A DNA stretch of 64,000 bases from Lunularia cruciata (lineage: Eukaryota > Streptophyta > Marchantiopsida > Lunulariales > Lunulariaceae), in the NCBI GenBank assembly GCA_948567375.1, contig OX419756.1:2237001-2301000 (forward strand), given 5' to 3'. The notes under the pieces are model-generated. The model searched no databases. It worked only from the letters and a program-made list of their open reading frames with translations, and was not told the origin of the DNA. The translations under genes were made by a program, and so were the position numbers. The stretch's first letter is position 1; every line of letters begins with the position of its first letter. This document shows, in pieces, positions 1 to 11,066 of this stretch.

Positions 1-125
1 TCTCATTGTAGTCTATACCTTTGGTTTTGAAAACCTTTTGCCACAAGTTTGACTTTGTACTGCTTGCTTCCATCATGTTCTTCTTTGATTTTGTACACCC
101 ATTTTTTCTACAAATTTTTTTCACT
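1..125 (-). pseudogene. copia reverse transcriptase, N-terminal fragment
   Basis: The minus strand reads a short stretch with the copia RVT_2 signature (motifs like KWVYKIKEE and YKVKLVAKGF), followed after a frame change by KGIDYNE. This is the start of the copia RT domain. It runs off the window, so the catalytic motif cannot be seen. Confidence 0.75.
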
Positions 126-547
126 CTGGAAACTTAGTCCATGACCAAGTCTCATTCTTCTCTATGGATTACATCTCTTCCTTCATTTTAAGCTCTCATT
201 GCAATGACTTCTCCTTTTCCATTACCTTTGAGTAGCACTCAGATTCACCATTTTCTATCAAGAAGAACTAAAACATGGATGGGGAATACCTCTCTATTGG
301 TTCTCACAATCTAGTAGATCTCCTTAAATCAGAGGTAGGTGTGATTGGATTTGGTATGATCTCTCTAGTTTCTACCAAACTCTTATTTCCTACAATGTCA
401 TTTTATGAAAAGTCTTCTAACACTATTTCTTCTTGATTCTGCTTGTTCTTTTGTAACCTCAAAACCTGATCCAAGCTTATCTTTGTACATAACATTCTCA
501 TGGAGGATGACATCTCTACTTCTAAGCACATTTCCATCATCTTCATT

Positions 548-1032
548 CTAGAAACTATACCTCATGTCATCTGATCTGTATCTAGTGAAGAGACACTTCA
601 ATAATTTTGAATCAACCTTGTCCCTATTACTATGTTTAATCCTTGCATATGAGATACAACCAAAGGTTTTCAAGTGCAAGAGATCCACCTTCTTTCCTGA
701 CCACTCCTCTTCAAGAATCTTGAATCCTAAGGGACTGATGGTCCTTGATTTGTGAGGTATGCAGTTGTGCTGACTAAATCTGCCCAAGATGTTTTTGGCA
801 ACCTTGCTTGTTGTCTCATGCATCTACCTCTCGCATTGAGATTTTTGTTAAAGTGTTCAACTACACCATTTTGTTGTGGTATCTCATGGAAAATTTTGGT
901 CATTTTGATCCCATTCTTTGTACAATACTCTTTGAACTTTTTGCTACTATAATCTCCACCACTATCATATTTCAAGTACTTGATTTTCAAAACTGATTGG
1001 TGTTCCCTCAAATTTCCATCACTTAAACACAT
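548..1032 (-). pseudogene. copia integrase core (rve), frameshifted
   Basis: Two overlapping minus-strand frames (727-1032 and 548-823) together cover an integrase core. Visible marks are LKYDSGGDY (normally SDNGGE around the second catalytic Asp) and PQQNGVVEHFNK, which contains the PQQNG..E block with the third acidic residue. The C-terminal part has HLKTFGC. The frame change near 800 and the changes at conserved positions show that the copy is inactive. Confidence 0.85.
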
Positions 1033-1066
1033 TGCATATATCTGGTTTATTTTTCAAAAAGTAAAC

Positions 1067-1342
1067 CTATACCTTCTTGGTAGCATCACCTATGAAGGTG
1101 ACATAGCCATGAGATCTTCCAAGTGACTCAATTGAAGTTATGCCATACACATATATATGTATTAACTCTAGCTTTCTTGCTTTCTGTACTTGTAAAGCCT
1201 TTATGAAGATAACTTGCTCTTGCGTTCCCAAAACACATGGTTCACAAAAGCCAAGTTGAGTAGTCTTCAACTTTGGGATCTGACCATTGGAAACTAATTG
1301 TTTCATACCCTTCTCACTCATGTGAACAAGTCTTGGTGGCAC
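1067..1342 (-). pseudogene. copia GAG-pre-integrase / HHCC region
   Basis: The minus-strand frame starts with PRLVHMSEKGMKQL, the usual W-H-RLGH-S block (here degraded), followed by a C-x2-C pair (FCEPCVLG). This zinc-binding segment normally precedes the integrase core, which is its position here. The first His of the HHCC set is not in this frame, so the fragment is partial. Confidence 0.8.
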
Positions 1343-1545
1343 ATAATCAAAGGATAAATTGCATTAGCAACTATCATCAAATGGTCTGATTTTCCCATAA
1401 CATACGGGGTTCCAACCTTTTGTCCTTGTGCCAAAATCAGATTTCTCCAAGTAACCTTCCATTGCACACTTTCAAAGGATGTTTGATATCTTCCTCATCT
1501 AATTGACCTATGGAAATCAAATTCCTCTTTAGTTGAAGGATATAT

Positions 1546-1791
1546 CTAAAGATTTTTCAAAGTGCATATTGATCCTTGAGAGGTCTTTAAGTTCACATTG
1601 CCTTTTCCTTTGGTAAAAAAGGATTTATTGTCAACAAGGTGAACCTTTCCAAGGTTACCTACAACAAAGTTATGCATCAAATCTTCACATGGGGTAGAGT
1701 GAAATAGTGCACCAGAATCTATAACCCAAGATTCCTTGGGACACTCTACATAGCAAACAGGTGCATCCTCTTGTTCTATTGCTATATTCAA
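1546..1791 (-). pseudogene. copia aspartic protease
   Basis: The frame contains WVIDSGALFHSTP. DSGA is the catalytic Asp block of retroviral-type proteases, and the following HSTPC..LMHNF and GKVHL.DNKS blocks are typical of plant copia elements. Its place between the gag zinc knuckle and pre-integrase fits. The frame is closed by a stop just downstream and is not joined to its neighbours. Confidence 0.85.
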
Positions 1792-1799
1792 TAAGTTCT

Positions 1800-2560
1800 C
1801 CTCCTTCTTCAGACTTTTACATTGACTCTTAAAGTGACCAAGCTTATTGCAATTCTAGCATGCAGTTTCTTTACGTACTTCCTTGTGGCTTGTTGACTCA
1901 GTTCTTTTCATTGATTGTGATCTACCATTTCTTTGACTTTGACCTTGTTGCCTTCTTCCTCTACTCTTTGCAAATAGTACTACACTTGATGATTTTCAAG
2001 AATTATGTCTACAAATGTCTTTATTGAGAATCAAGTCTTGTATATTCTCCAACTTGAGATCTGATCATGATGAAGTACTCATTGTTGTAAATGTTGCTCC
2101 ACAATTATCAAGTAATGATGATAATAACAACAATGCTTGAACTTGATCTTCACAAATTCCAATCTTGAAATGATTGAATTGAAATCAGTCACATGGTCTC
2201 AAACTAATGTACCTTCTTTCATCCATGTGTTGACTAACAAAAAAATCAAGAATATCTTGTTTGAGGCTGAAGGTTTGTCATACATATTTGCTAATTCCTT
2301 AATCAACTCGTGAATGGTCTTCTTTTGGACATTTTTGTAAGCAACATTTCTTGCTAATGTCAATTTGACCACATCCAAGGCTTGTAAATCTAGAAGCTCC
2401 CACTCAGCTTCTCCATCTTTTTTGGCTTTTATGTCTCAAGTGGTAGGTATAGCTTCTTTTGATATAGATAGTCCTCAATCTGCATCTTCCAAATTCCAAA
2501 ATCCTTACCGTTGAACTTGTCATTTTTGAATTCCCATCTTTTGCAATCATTCCAATCTCT
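1800..2560 (-). pseudogene. copia gag with CCHC zinc knuckle, decayed
   Basis: The minus strand from about 2,530 down resembles the start of plant copia gag (FGIW-like block, KKLYLPL), spread over several frames. At 1,807-1,860 a C-x2-C-x4-H-x4-C zinc knuckle is visible (NCNKLGHFKSQCK), with a stop codon inside the first x2. Gag packages the element RNA. The frame changes and stops mean that no gag protein would be made. Confidence 0.8.
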
Positions 2561-2573
2561 CTCCAAAACAAAA

Positions 2574-2585
2574 ACTTTGATACCA
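2574..2585 (-). other. copia primer-binding site
   Basis: On the minus strand these bases read TGGTATCAAAGT, matching ten of twelve bases of TGGTATCAGAGC, the usual plant PBS complementary to initiator-Met tRNA. It lies 3 bases inside the LTR end at 2,589 (TG/CA boundary), which fixes the orientation of the element. Confidence 0.8.
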
Positions 2586-2588
2586 CTT

Positions 2589-2781
2589 TGTTGGGACAAA
2601 TTGCACTTGGATTTGAGAGAGCAATTGGAATATAAATTTGGCTACTATATGGAGAAAAATCATTCATCAATCTGGTCAATGCAATACATGCATAGAAATT
2701 ACACAAATTTTGTGTGCTTACATCCACAATTGCATAAGATTAAGTTCATTCAAAAACCATTTAAGTCACAACTACCACAAA

Positions 2782-2843
<62 letters not shown>

Positions 2844-3350
2844 GCTTGCAATTGTCTTTATCTAGTTCTAGAATGTGTGGTGCCAATGATCCCCTATCTA
2901 ACCCTAGATTGTTTGGTACCAACTAATACACATCACCTCGCAAAGTTTTCAAGTGAGATCCATTCTCATAGCTACCCATAGGGTATAGTCCTGAAATCTT
3001 ACAGTCCATTAGCATTTCACACAAGAGCCATTCTCATAGCTCCCGTAGCTCTTGAAAGACACATGTGTCCTAAACTTTAGATGGATGTACTTCTTTTCTA
3101 GATCTCCATTTACCATGATCTTGGTGTTGATGGAAAGCATTTGAGAAGTTGCTTCCAAAAAAATGAGGCATGCCTCATTTTTCATGTTTATTCACAAATA
3201 AATCAGTCCTAGTGTGAACTAATTTTTATGCACTTCCATAAATGGAATCCCATAGTTGAAGATCAGTCCTGTACTTATACTTCTACACCCCATAGAAGAT
3301 TTATCCCATGTTGACTCTTCAATGTCCATGTAAAGCATTCTTATAATTAA
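2589..3350 (-). repeat. copia 5' LTR (inner end at 2,589; outer end not located)
   Basis: The LTR edge next to the PBS is the TG at 2,589-2,590. The outer edge is not clear because the second LTR is outside the window, and no target duplication could be matched. The stretch holds the (TA) microsatellite at 2,785-2,840 and no coding sequence. Confidence 0.45.
2785..2840. repeat. (TA)28 microsatellite
   Basis: An uninterrupted run of 56 bases of alternating T and A lies inside the presumed copia LTR. Length is probably variable and hard to assemble. Confidence 0.95.
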
Positions 3351-3379
3351 TTAGACTCCATACTAAACAAATTTTTTGG

Positions 3380-3660
3380 TGAGAAGCTTCTAGGAATTTT
3401 CCAAGTGTAGAATAACTTGTTTCTCAAGTTGACGGTTAACTTAGCTTGCACTCCAATAAAGTAGCTTCTAGAAGGAACCTTCCTTGGGAGATTCTTGGGA
3501 GTCTTGTGCCTAGGTTGCTTATAAATACCAAAGCCAAGCTCAAGCTAGGCATTTAGAGTTTCCTTCACTGGAGTGTTTCCATTCTGATTTCCATTCTCTT
3601 ATTTCTCTCTTTGGTCTTGTTACTTGTAGTGAGTCTCTTGATAGTTTTTTGCTCCTCAAG
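3380..3660 (+). repeat. LTR fragment of chromovirus family 2
   Basis: The plus strand here matches the reverse complement of 62,490-62,899. Shared blocks include AACTTAGCTTGCACTC, TATAAATACCAAAGCC (TATA box of the LTR promoter) and TCCATTCTCTTATTTCTCTC. A heat-shock-element-like TTCtaGAA lies at 3,476-3,483. The outer limits are eroded and no internal coding region of this orientation follows it, so it is a solo or truncated LTR. Confidence 0.65.
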
Positions 3661-4794
3661 AACATTATCTCATATAGCTGTTATATGGCAATAAGCCATA
3701 TAATAACTTTTGGCTAACTACAAATAACCTTGGTGATGATTGAGGATTTGTCTATTCTAACACCAAGGTTACTCAACTTGACTAGTGAGAGTTTCTACTT
3801 AGCTAATAAACTGGCTATCTCTTCTCTTGGATTTATTTGTAATTGAAATGAATCTTTGTTGGAGAATGTGCTTCTTCGTTGAAGCACATTTCTCATGTAA
3901 CATAATCAATCCACTCCACATCTAGTTTGTGATTCTATAATTGATTAATCTTTGTAAATACTTATCATCTATGGCTACATAGATGTACATTTCTACAACA
4001 TCATTCTTGATTTGCCAGTCAGTCTCTTCTCCATATGTTGTGGCTTGTTTTATGTTATTTGTCCCACTAATGATCCTTGTAAGTCTCTTTGACTTCAAGA
4101 TGATCATCATCTGGAATTTCCAAATCAAGAAATTCCCCCCATTGAATTGACTAGTGTGTGCTATATCTCTAACATCTTTTCCTTGTTCCCATTGTGTCCC
4201 AATCTACTCTCAAATCTAAAGATCTTCTCTAGTCTCTCAATCTCTCAAAAATTATACAACAAGGATAATCTCCTATCACAATTGGTGTGCCAAGAAACCT
4301 GGACTCATAACCTATTGAAAACTATAGTAAATATTGATGCAAATTTTCATTGCATTTACAACATACAATGAACACAAAGAGGTATATAAAGTACTCCTAT
4401 GAATTTCTTTTTATTGTAAATCTAGTTGCATGAAGTGAGGAATGGAATACTTGGAGGCTAGTATGTAGGTTCTAAGCTACTGAAAAACTTGATCATGTCG
4501 TATGATCTTGCTTCTCCAGATTGATGCTTGCACATCTTGCTGCTCAAGCTTCTTAACTATGCCACCAACATTTGGATGGAATGAACAACATGGTCTTTAA
4601 AAGGTAAGACCAAAATACTCTAACCCTAGCTAATACCACCACTAGGTACTATGGTTAAACCCTAACACCTAAAATATAGGTACTTGCTATATCAATGCTA
4701 CATGTACTACCATCTAAAATTTACTTTCAACATTCTCATCCCAAAATTCATAAATTTTAACAAACACCTTTCTTCCCCCACATGGTTCTCTTAA
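3661..4794. other. AT-rich stretch, no gene recognised
   Basis: Only short open frames are present, none with recognisable protein similarity. At about 4,281-4,300 there is a weak primer-site-like string (TTGGTGTGCCAAG) that could end an LTR beginning near 3.3 kb, but the match is too poor to call. Confidence 0.3.
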
Positions 4795-5400
4795 TTATAA
4801 CAAAGACACCATTGTGGAAGTAAGAGTATTAACAACCACACTAACTCATGCAAGGAATTACATGCCAATTGATTGTGCAAAAAGAAAATCTAGCCCAATC
4901 ATAGAGTACACAAGGAAGCCTATAGAATAAGCACTGATATGAAAAACTCATCTTAGATCACTCTCTAAATATTTCTTGCTTGGTATACTAACCACTCCCA
5001 TTACTTGACAATATATTCAAAATGGTTAATGAGAAAGTGGACATAGTGTGTATAATCAAGTATCAATAATATTTGCCTTATATGGCATTCCAAGTGACCC
5101 AATCATAGTTATTGTGTATCTTTCACTGATGTGTCTTTACCATTTGCATTATATGGCATTCCAAGTGGCCCAATCATAGTTATTGTGTATCTTTCACTGA
5201 TGTGTTTACCATTTGCATAGTAAAGAATCCATGACACATCATAGATGTTGTATCTTGTGTGGCTCAAAGTGACACAATGGGAAATAATGTCATACTAGCA
5301 CAAATATAATAGTATTAATGTGAGATGCTCCATCCTATATCTCCTTATATCTACAAAACCACAACCTACTCATATCACACCTAAAATAAAAAAATAAATC
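4795..5400 (-). mobile_element. LINE copy i: 5' (zinc-finger) fragment
   Basis: This stretch aligns collinearly with 54,262-54,830, the 5' end of the better preserved LINE. Shared words include ATATCTACAAAACCACAACC and TGGCATTCCAAGTGGCCC-like text, and the minus strand shows remains of the finger segment. It lacks RT, so it is a fragment. It is strongly CpG-poor and carries a 71-bp internal duplication at 5,072-5,211. Confidence 0.7.
5072..5211. repeat. two-unit ~70-bp tandem duplication inside LINE copy i
   Basis: Units 5,072-5,142 and 5,143-5,211 are nearly identical (shared CAATCATAGTTATTGTGTAT); a third copy begins with TTTGCATAG at 5,212 and stops. Only one unit exists in the LINE copy at 54.5 kb, so the duplication arose after insertion. 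Confidence 0.9.
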
Positions 5401-6374
5401 ACTCTCATACCAAAGTCCTTGCTCAAAACCCTAGAATATTAAAGTACACTCATGTCTTCTTAGAGAACTCTTTATAATCTTTAATTTGGGTATCAAAAAT
5501 AAACCAAATTTGTAAAATGAAGAGAATAGCCATCTTAGGCATATAATAAGTTTGTCAAAACCTCTCGATTATAGTAAAAACATTAAAATTAATGTTGGTT
5601 TGTTAGCCCTATTAATCTATTTCTTAACCGTGTTCTCATCTTTGTTCCTTACTTTCTTGTCTTTTAAGAATTACAACAATAATCACTCTTTAAATATTTT
5701 TCTAATGATGTTAATATGATATGTAAAAATATAATTAATAAAGACTATTAAATTTTTGTTATCATGTAACTAGAGTACACTATGAATTATTGAAGGATCA
5801 ATCATAACTAGTAATCAAAATCATTATAGAGATGTGCCATTATTGAGAAAGATATACAGAGATGATAAGAACCATCTAATAGTTTGCATATTTTAGACTT
5901 GGTTTAAGAAGATGAGTGTAATTTTTCACTCAAAAACATGTCTATAATTGTGTTTAATTGGCTAACTTTGTGCCAATAGCCACATTAAGACAAAGGATGC
6001 AATTGTTATCTAGAATGATTGGGCGTAAAGTGTCTATAAGTGGCTTTTTAAGCCCGTCATCAAATTCCAAGGCTCAATCTTGGATAGGAAGTGGAAACCA
6101 CCAAGCTGGACTGTGGTAGGGGCAGAGGAAATTGTCAATGGAGAGGTGAATGCATAGAGATAAAAAAGAAAATCAATGGCATAAGAAGGCCCCTTTTTTG
6201 GGGGGCTGGAGCTATCAATGAAATGCCACTCTAGAAGAGCTAGAATTCTAACCTTGTGTCAAAATTTCCAGGCCAAGGGACAGACTCAAGTGGACAGTTT
6301 CTATGCAATGTGTTATTAGAAGATAGAATGGATCCTCATGTGATTAAGAAGTGTAATTTATAGGTGATAGCAAA
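5401..6374. other. AT-rich stretch, nothing recognised
   Basis: No open frame of note and no match to the other repeats in the window was seen. It may include the eroded 3' end of the family-2 chromovirus that follows. Confidence 0.3.
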
Positions 6375-6379
6375 AATAT

Positions 6380-7330
6380 TTTGAGTAATATCAAATGGAC
6401 CTATCCAATTAGGAGCAAGTTTACAAACTTATATGCCAAGTGAGAGAGGAAGTGTACTAAAGAAAATCATGACCTTATTGCTTATTCAGAAGGTGAGATC
6501 ACAAAAACGTTTTATCAATATGTTGGTTTTGCCAATTTTAAGCAACAAGAAGATGAGACTTGGCTTGGTCTAAGGATGAAAATAACATGGATAAGAAGGT
6601 GGAAATATAAGGGATATGAAATGTGATGAAAAAGAAGAGAATTGGGAACAAGGAGATCTTGCCTATAATAAAGGAATAAAAGAGAGACTCTAGTACTTGT
6701 TTGTTTAGAATTATTATAAGAAAATTATGCAGTTTAAGACAAGTATCTCAATTGGTGTGATTAACATTGACAAAGGTATGTACCAGATCTTCTAGAGAGC
6801 AATTTTTTTGTTTGGTTTGCCCATCAATTTGAGAATGCAAGACCATAAACAAGGCAAGCTTGGTATTGAGTAGTTTGAAGAGTATTTGTGAACATTTCTA
6901 GTGAATCAAGGATCACAATTAGAGATGAGAACCCTTGGCATCCTATGGTGCTTGAAGATAGTGTCTAAGTAAATCTTGGCCAACATTGGAGCATCTATTG
7001 TATCCATAGTATCTACTTATTGAGCTTATAAAAAAACCACTATTGCAATATGGCCTTGGTTTTTCTTTGGCAAGGATGCAGTGAAATCTAAGCTTACATG
7101 TTCCCATTGAGTAGATAGAATTGGTAATGGTTGAATTAGTTCACTTAGCTTCTGGTTGTCTATCTTGTTGCATTGATAACTACAAACAAGATTGGACAAT
7201 CTCTTGAACCTTGAATGCCATGTTTGGCCACCATTATTGGTATTATAGGGTACTTAATGTCTTTTCCACACCCATATGCCCAAAAATTTGTAAATCATAT
7301 GCTCCTTGAAGTTGCATAAATCATAGATAT
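6380..7330 (-). pseudogene. gypsy integrase, family 2, decayed
   Basis: The minus strand shows the block around the integrase zinc finger and core: CNKIDNQK, QPLPILSTQWEHVSLDF, then LPKKNQGHIAIVVF. These correspond closely to the integrase at the right edge of the window. Several in-frame stops interrupt it, including one after IAIVVF. Confidence 0.75.
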
Positions 7331-7849
7331 CCCAAGTTAGGACATAGATTGGTTCTTACAAAATAGAAGGCCATTCTTGACAAAAAAGAGTGTTATACTT
7401 CTTGCCATATGCTGCAAGGTGACTCTATACAAGATGAAAGAACGGTTCTTGTTGTAAGGCAATCTTGAACTCTATATGTACCTTTTGAGTCTACTTTTCA
7501 TTAACATTGTGGTGATTGTTTCTATTCAAGGAGAATCTTCAGATCAATTCTTCCTAACAAGGCATCATAAATGACATGAAACTTTCTTATTTTGTACTCA
7601 AGCTTGATATCAACTAATTACAGTTGTTCTTCCCATTGGGATGTCAACTCATGTGCTCCAAATGTAAGGTCTACAACAAGATTTTGTGATCAATTTGTAC
7701 TATCACTTGCTCAAGAGATAATGTCTCCACACCTTTGTTGTGTAAACCATTGCAATTTTTCTTGATCTCAAGAAAAATAATTCTTTTTAATTGCATTGAT
7801 TCATCAAAATAAAAAGGCAATGGGTTGCAATCCATCTAGAAATTAATAT

Positions 7850-8060
7850 TGCAACATAACTTTAATTGCAAAGTTAGAAGCATCAAAATAAACTACACAA
7901 GGTAAAAAAGTTGAGGATTATATGGTTGGATATTGGGTTTTGAAGATATCATTACTTTCAATTTCTTGAATTCTTCATCTTGCTTGGTGGTCCATTGAAA
8001 GCTTGTTGTCTTTTTCAAGAGATCATTCAACAATGCAACATGCAAGCATAGTAGTGGATG
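7850..8060 (-). pseudogene. gypsy RNase H segment, decayed
   Basis: The minus strand reads LLKKTTSFQWTTKQDEEFKKL and then a degraded ...P-x-L.. block. This is the linker between RT and RNase H that is typical of Ty3/gypsy elements (K-x-F-x-W-x...-F-x-x-L-K). A stop follows soon after. Confidence 0.65.
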
Positions 8061-8089
8061 AACCATCAACAAAAACTAGCTAATCCATT

Positions 8090-8990
8090 GAATCCTTGGA
8101 CTTATATGACATCCTGAGGAGTAGGCCAATTGATAATGACTTTGATTTTCTCCTCTTCTATCTTGATCCCCTCTGTTGAAACCTTATGGCCCAAGAAGGT
8201 AACTTATTTTTTCCACAAGATGCATTTTGGAATTCTTACAATGGAACTACCATTATCATAGCCATTTTAAGATTTCTCCCAGTTGGTTCTTTATTTTACC
8301 TCCATCTTCCTATAAATTAAGGGTTGGTCTAGATTGACACCTCCCTTTTGCTAAGTTGACACCTCCTCCACATTATAGGACTCTAATTAACTTAAAAGAC
8401 TTTCATAATCCTTGCATTTACTAGTCCCATACTAGTGGAACCAATCAAAGTATTGTGATGTGGAGGGAGTGTCACCCTAGGAAAAAGGGTGTATCAACCT
8501 ATACCAGCCCTAGATTTAGAATATCATCTAAGAACATGACTTGTGTTGATCTAGTAGTTCTTCCAGCACTCAATATATTTGATTCATGAAGCCTACAAGA
8601 GCATTAGTGAACCCAAAAAGTAAAACTCTCCATTCAAGGTATCTATATCTTGTGCAAAAGGCGGTCTTTCTCACATCTTCCCTCCATCAATAAGAATTTT
8701 CCAATAGCCATTTTGAAGATTCAACGTTGAGAAGTATTGTGCTTCACTTAGTTGATCCATTGGATCATTAATTTGAAGCAAAGGATATGCATTCTTCATA
8801 GATTATTTATTAAGTGCATGATAATCAATATAAAATTGAAGAACTCAATCCTTCTTTGGTATAAAGAGTACTAGTGCTCCCTAAGGAGATATGTTATATT
8901 GCATGAATCCTTTTCCAACAACTCAATTAATATTATTCAAAGTCCTTCTAACTCTTTGATGAGAGTTGATAGATTGGTCTACTCATTAGA
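8090..8990 (-). pseudogene. gypsy reverse transcriptase, interrupted by a small inverted-repeat element
   Basis: Pieces seen on the minus strand are LFIPKKD and FYIDYHALNK (RT start), QYFSTLNLQNGYWKI (motif A region), MFLDDI (the catalytic DD motif, about 8,520-8,540), and LG-x-KVSTEGIKIEEEKIK with INWPTPQDV (8,110-8,205). Stops and frame changes occur between them. The 190-bp element at 8,321-8,510 splits the domain just after the DD motif. Confidence 0.75.
8321..8510. mobile_element. 190-bp MITE-like element with ~60-bp imperfect terminal inverted repeats
   Basis: The left end GGGTTGGTCTAGATTGACAC is mirrored by the right end GTATCAACCTATACCAGCCC, and the complementarity continues inward for about 60 bases per arm at roughly four in five positions. 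It interrupts a gypsy RT coding stretch. The bases just outside are TAA on the left and TAG on the right, compatible with an eroded 3-bp duplication of PIF/Harbinger (Tourist) type. It has no coding capacity. Class assignment is inference. Confidence 0.65.
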
Positions 8991-9720
8991 GTATTACTTG
9001 GAAATAGCTTGATCTTGAAGCACATACTTTGACCAAAAGGTAACTCTTTTAGAAGATCACCTAAAAACACATATAAAAACTCTTGTATTATTTGATTAAT
9101 CATTATTTTTTAAAGCTTTTTATCCTCATCAAAGTCCCCTTTTGTGTTAGGTTTAATCCACACTATAAAAATATGAATATTTACCTCTAGAGCTTACTCT
9201 ATAGCTATTGCACTAATAAACTTCCCATCTTGAGATTGACTATTCTTAGATGTCTTCCTCAAGAGATGCAAAACAACATGATCAATTAATCTTACCTTGG
9301 TGTGGTACTTGCATTTATCATCGGGCTCAATCCATTTGAACCCTATGACATTCAAAGCCAAAGAAGATATGCAATGATATCATATTGTAAGGAGGTTACT
9401 ATAAAGCTCATTGCACTTAGAATGCTCTTTCATAATCTTGAATGCAATAGGTTCCAAGATTTGGAATGCAAAATCTTTTCTACCATCCGTCATCATCAAT
9501 TTGTTACCTAATGTTGGCTTGATATGAATATATAATTCCTTTACTAATTGCATAGATACGTAATTCTCAAAATTTTCACTATAAACTAAATTTCTATAAC
9601 CATGATATGATATTATATCTTACAAGTGGATAAAACTTGCATAGGTCAAACCTTCAATCACATTAGAAGTAATAAAATTCACAAAAATAAATGGCTTACT
9701 ATCTCCTCTCAATATCCTTT

Positions 9721-10480
9721 GTTTCCTTAACTATCATGTTCAAAGAATTCCATCTGGGTAATTGGTCAAAGTTGTCTATTCTTATTTGGATATTCAACAA
9801 AACAATGTCCAATTTAGTGATAGTAAAAGCAACCATCATTTTTCCATAGTTGTTCTTAATTTACCATGCCAAGTAGTCTTTGTTGGATAGCATCAATCTT
9901 CATTGGTTTTGGCTTATCCATCCATGTTTGGTGTGTTTGCAAGTTCTATGGAAATTTTAATAAAGATCAAGTTGTAGTAACCAAGGAATCAAAGTGCTCA
10001 ACCATCTATATGGTTTCAAATCTAGATGTTTGGATTTGCTCAGGGTAACTTCAATTTGGTGTGCAATTTCACATGTCTCAACAACCAATCCAAAGTTTCA
10101 CCTTCTTGTATATCTAAAATTGACATAATGACATATTGGAATTGAGAAATCTAATTTCTCATAGAACCAACTTGCCTCAATTTACCAATTGATCTCATGT
10201 AGTGTTTATGGCTTGAAATATCTCAATTACTACACTATTAAAATTTTCCCATATCAAAATTTGAGCAAAAAATTGAGTATGCTCTATTCAAAATCACCAC
10301 CATAGTTTTATTGCTCCATCAAATTGATTGAAGCCAAGAAGATTTACCTCCAATCATCTAGAGGATTGTAACTTCAAATAATTTACAATCAAACACAAAA
10401 TTTTCTAATACATCCATTAAATTCTTACCTTCAAATAATTTTGGTTTTGGGAATCAAACTCAATCTTCTCCTTCCCAAAA
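9721..10480 (-). pseudogene. probable gag of family-2 chromovirus, heavily decayed
   Basis: This lies where gag should be, upstream of pol on the minus strand. Around 9,790-9,840 the minus strand shows a degraded zinc-knuckle-like GCFYYH.IGH segment that lacks one Cys. No frame longer than about 60 codons remains. The assignment rests mainly on position. Confidence 0.4.
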
Positions 10481-10841
10481 TATTACTCTCTCTAATTGCT
10501 CATGTCCTTGACTTTCATTATCTCTCTTTTCCAACAATCAAATAAGAAGCTCAATTTTTTATTGCATAGTAATGATAAATTTATGCATTTCCACCATGAT
10601 TACTACTCTACCATACTATCTCCTTGTAATTTATCTAGGTTAACACATAAATATAATATGTTGATCCTCTTTATAAATTACAATTTGAATGATCAAAGGT
10701 TCATCAAACAAGGTGACCACAATTAGAAAATCCTAGTCAAAGCAAAGTGATGAACTATTGGAAATGGTGCTTTGGTAGTATATTGATATTGAAATCCCAA
10801 TTGTTTGCAAGAATATAATAATATGAAATTACCATACAAGT

Positions 10842-11051
10842 TATAATACCATTAGCTAGACATATTATCTAGAGGTGAAAATTGGCTTGGTAATATCTAG
10901 AAAGGTATCATATATGATGGTCTAGGTAGATCAGATAGAGATGTCACCAAAAGAGTACCTCTATTAATAGGGTAGAGTCCAAAAACACTGAAAAAATTTC
11001 AAATCCAAACTTGAAGGCCTAAAAGAATGAATTGGGCCTCAAAAATTGAAA
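10842..11051 (+). repeat. truncated 5' LTR of element A
   Basis: It matches the first ~210 bp of the LTRs at 14,492 and 15,223 (shared TAGCTAGACATATTATCTAG and AAAGAGTAC blocks). After AAAAATTGAA the text switches, at about 11,052-11,066, to the pol sequence that in element B begins at about 17,508 (AATGTACCTC-TGAC.TTATTG). Confidence 0.8.
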
Positions 11052-11066
11052 TATCTCCTCCTCCAA

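Larger units (their letters stand above)
1..2588 (-). mobile_element. Ty1/copia retrotransposon internal region, decayed, cut by left edge
   Basis: Reading on the minus strand from 2,588 down, the order is primer site, gag with a zinc knuckle, aspartic protease, pre-integrase, integrase and the first residues of reverse transcriptase. This PR-INT-RT order is diagnostic of Ty1/copia. Every domain is interrupted by stops or frame changes, so the copy is dead. Only the gag-proximal half is in the window; the rest of RT, RNase H and the 3' LTR lie to the left of base 1. Confidence 0.9.
6375..9720 (-). mobile_element. Ty3/gypsy chromovirus family 2, decayed minus-strand copy
   Basis: The minus strand carries RT, RNase H and integrase remnants in the gypsy order (RT at high coordinates, integrase at low). 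The 6,380-6,600 stretch aligns with 63,264-63,480 of the element at the right edge (shared TTTACAAACTT/TTTACGAACTT and AGCAACAAG.AG.TGAGA.TTGGCTT), which defines the family. Stops are dense and CpG is scarce, so it is an old insertion. Its RT region is interrupted by a small inverted-repeat element at 8,321-8,510. Confidence 0.75.

Noticed and set aside
5072..5211. Repeat units resembling the start of a CRISPR-like array
   Set aside because: Only two adjacent units with no spacers, inside a LINE fragment of a plant genome. It is a simple tandem duplication.
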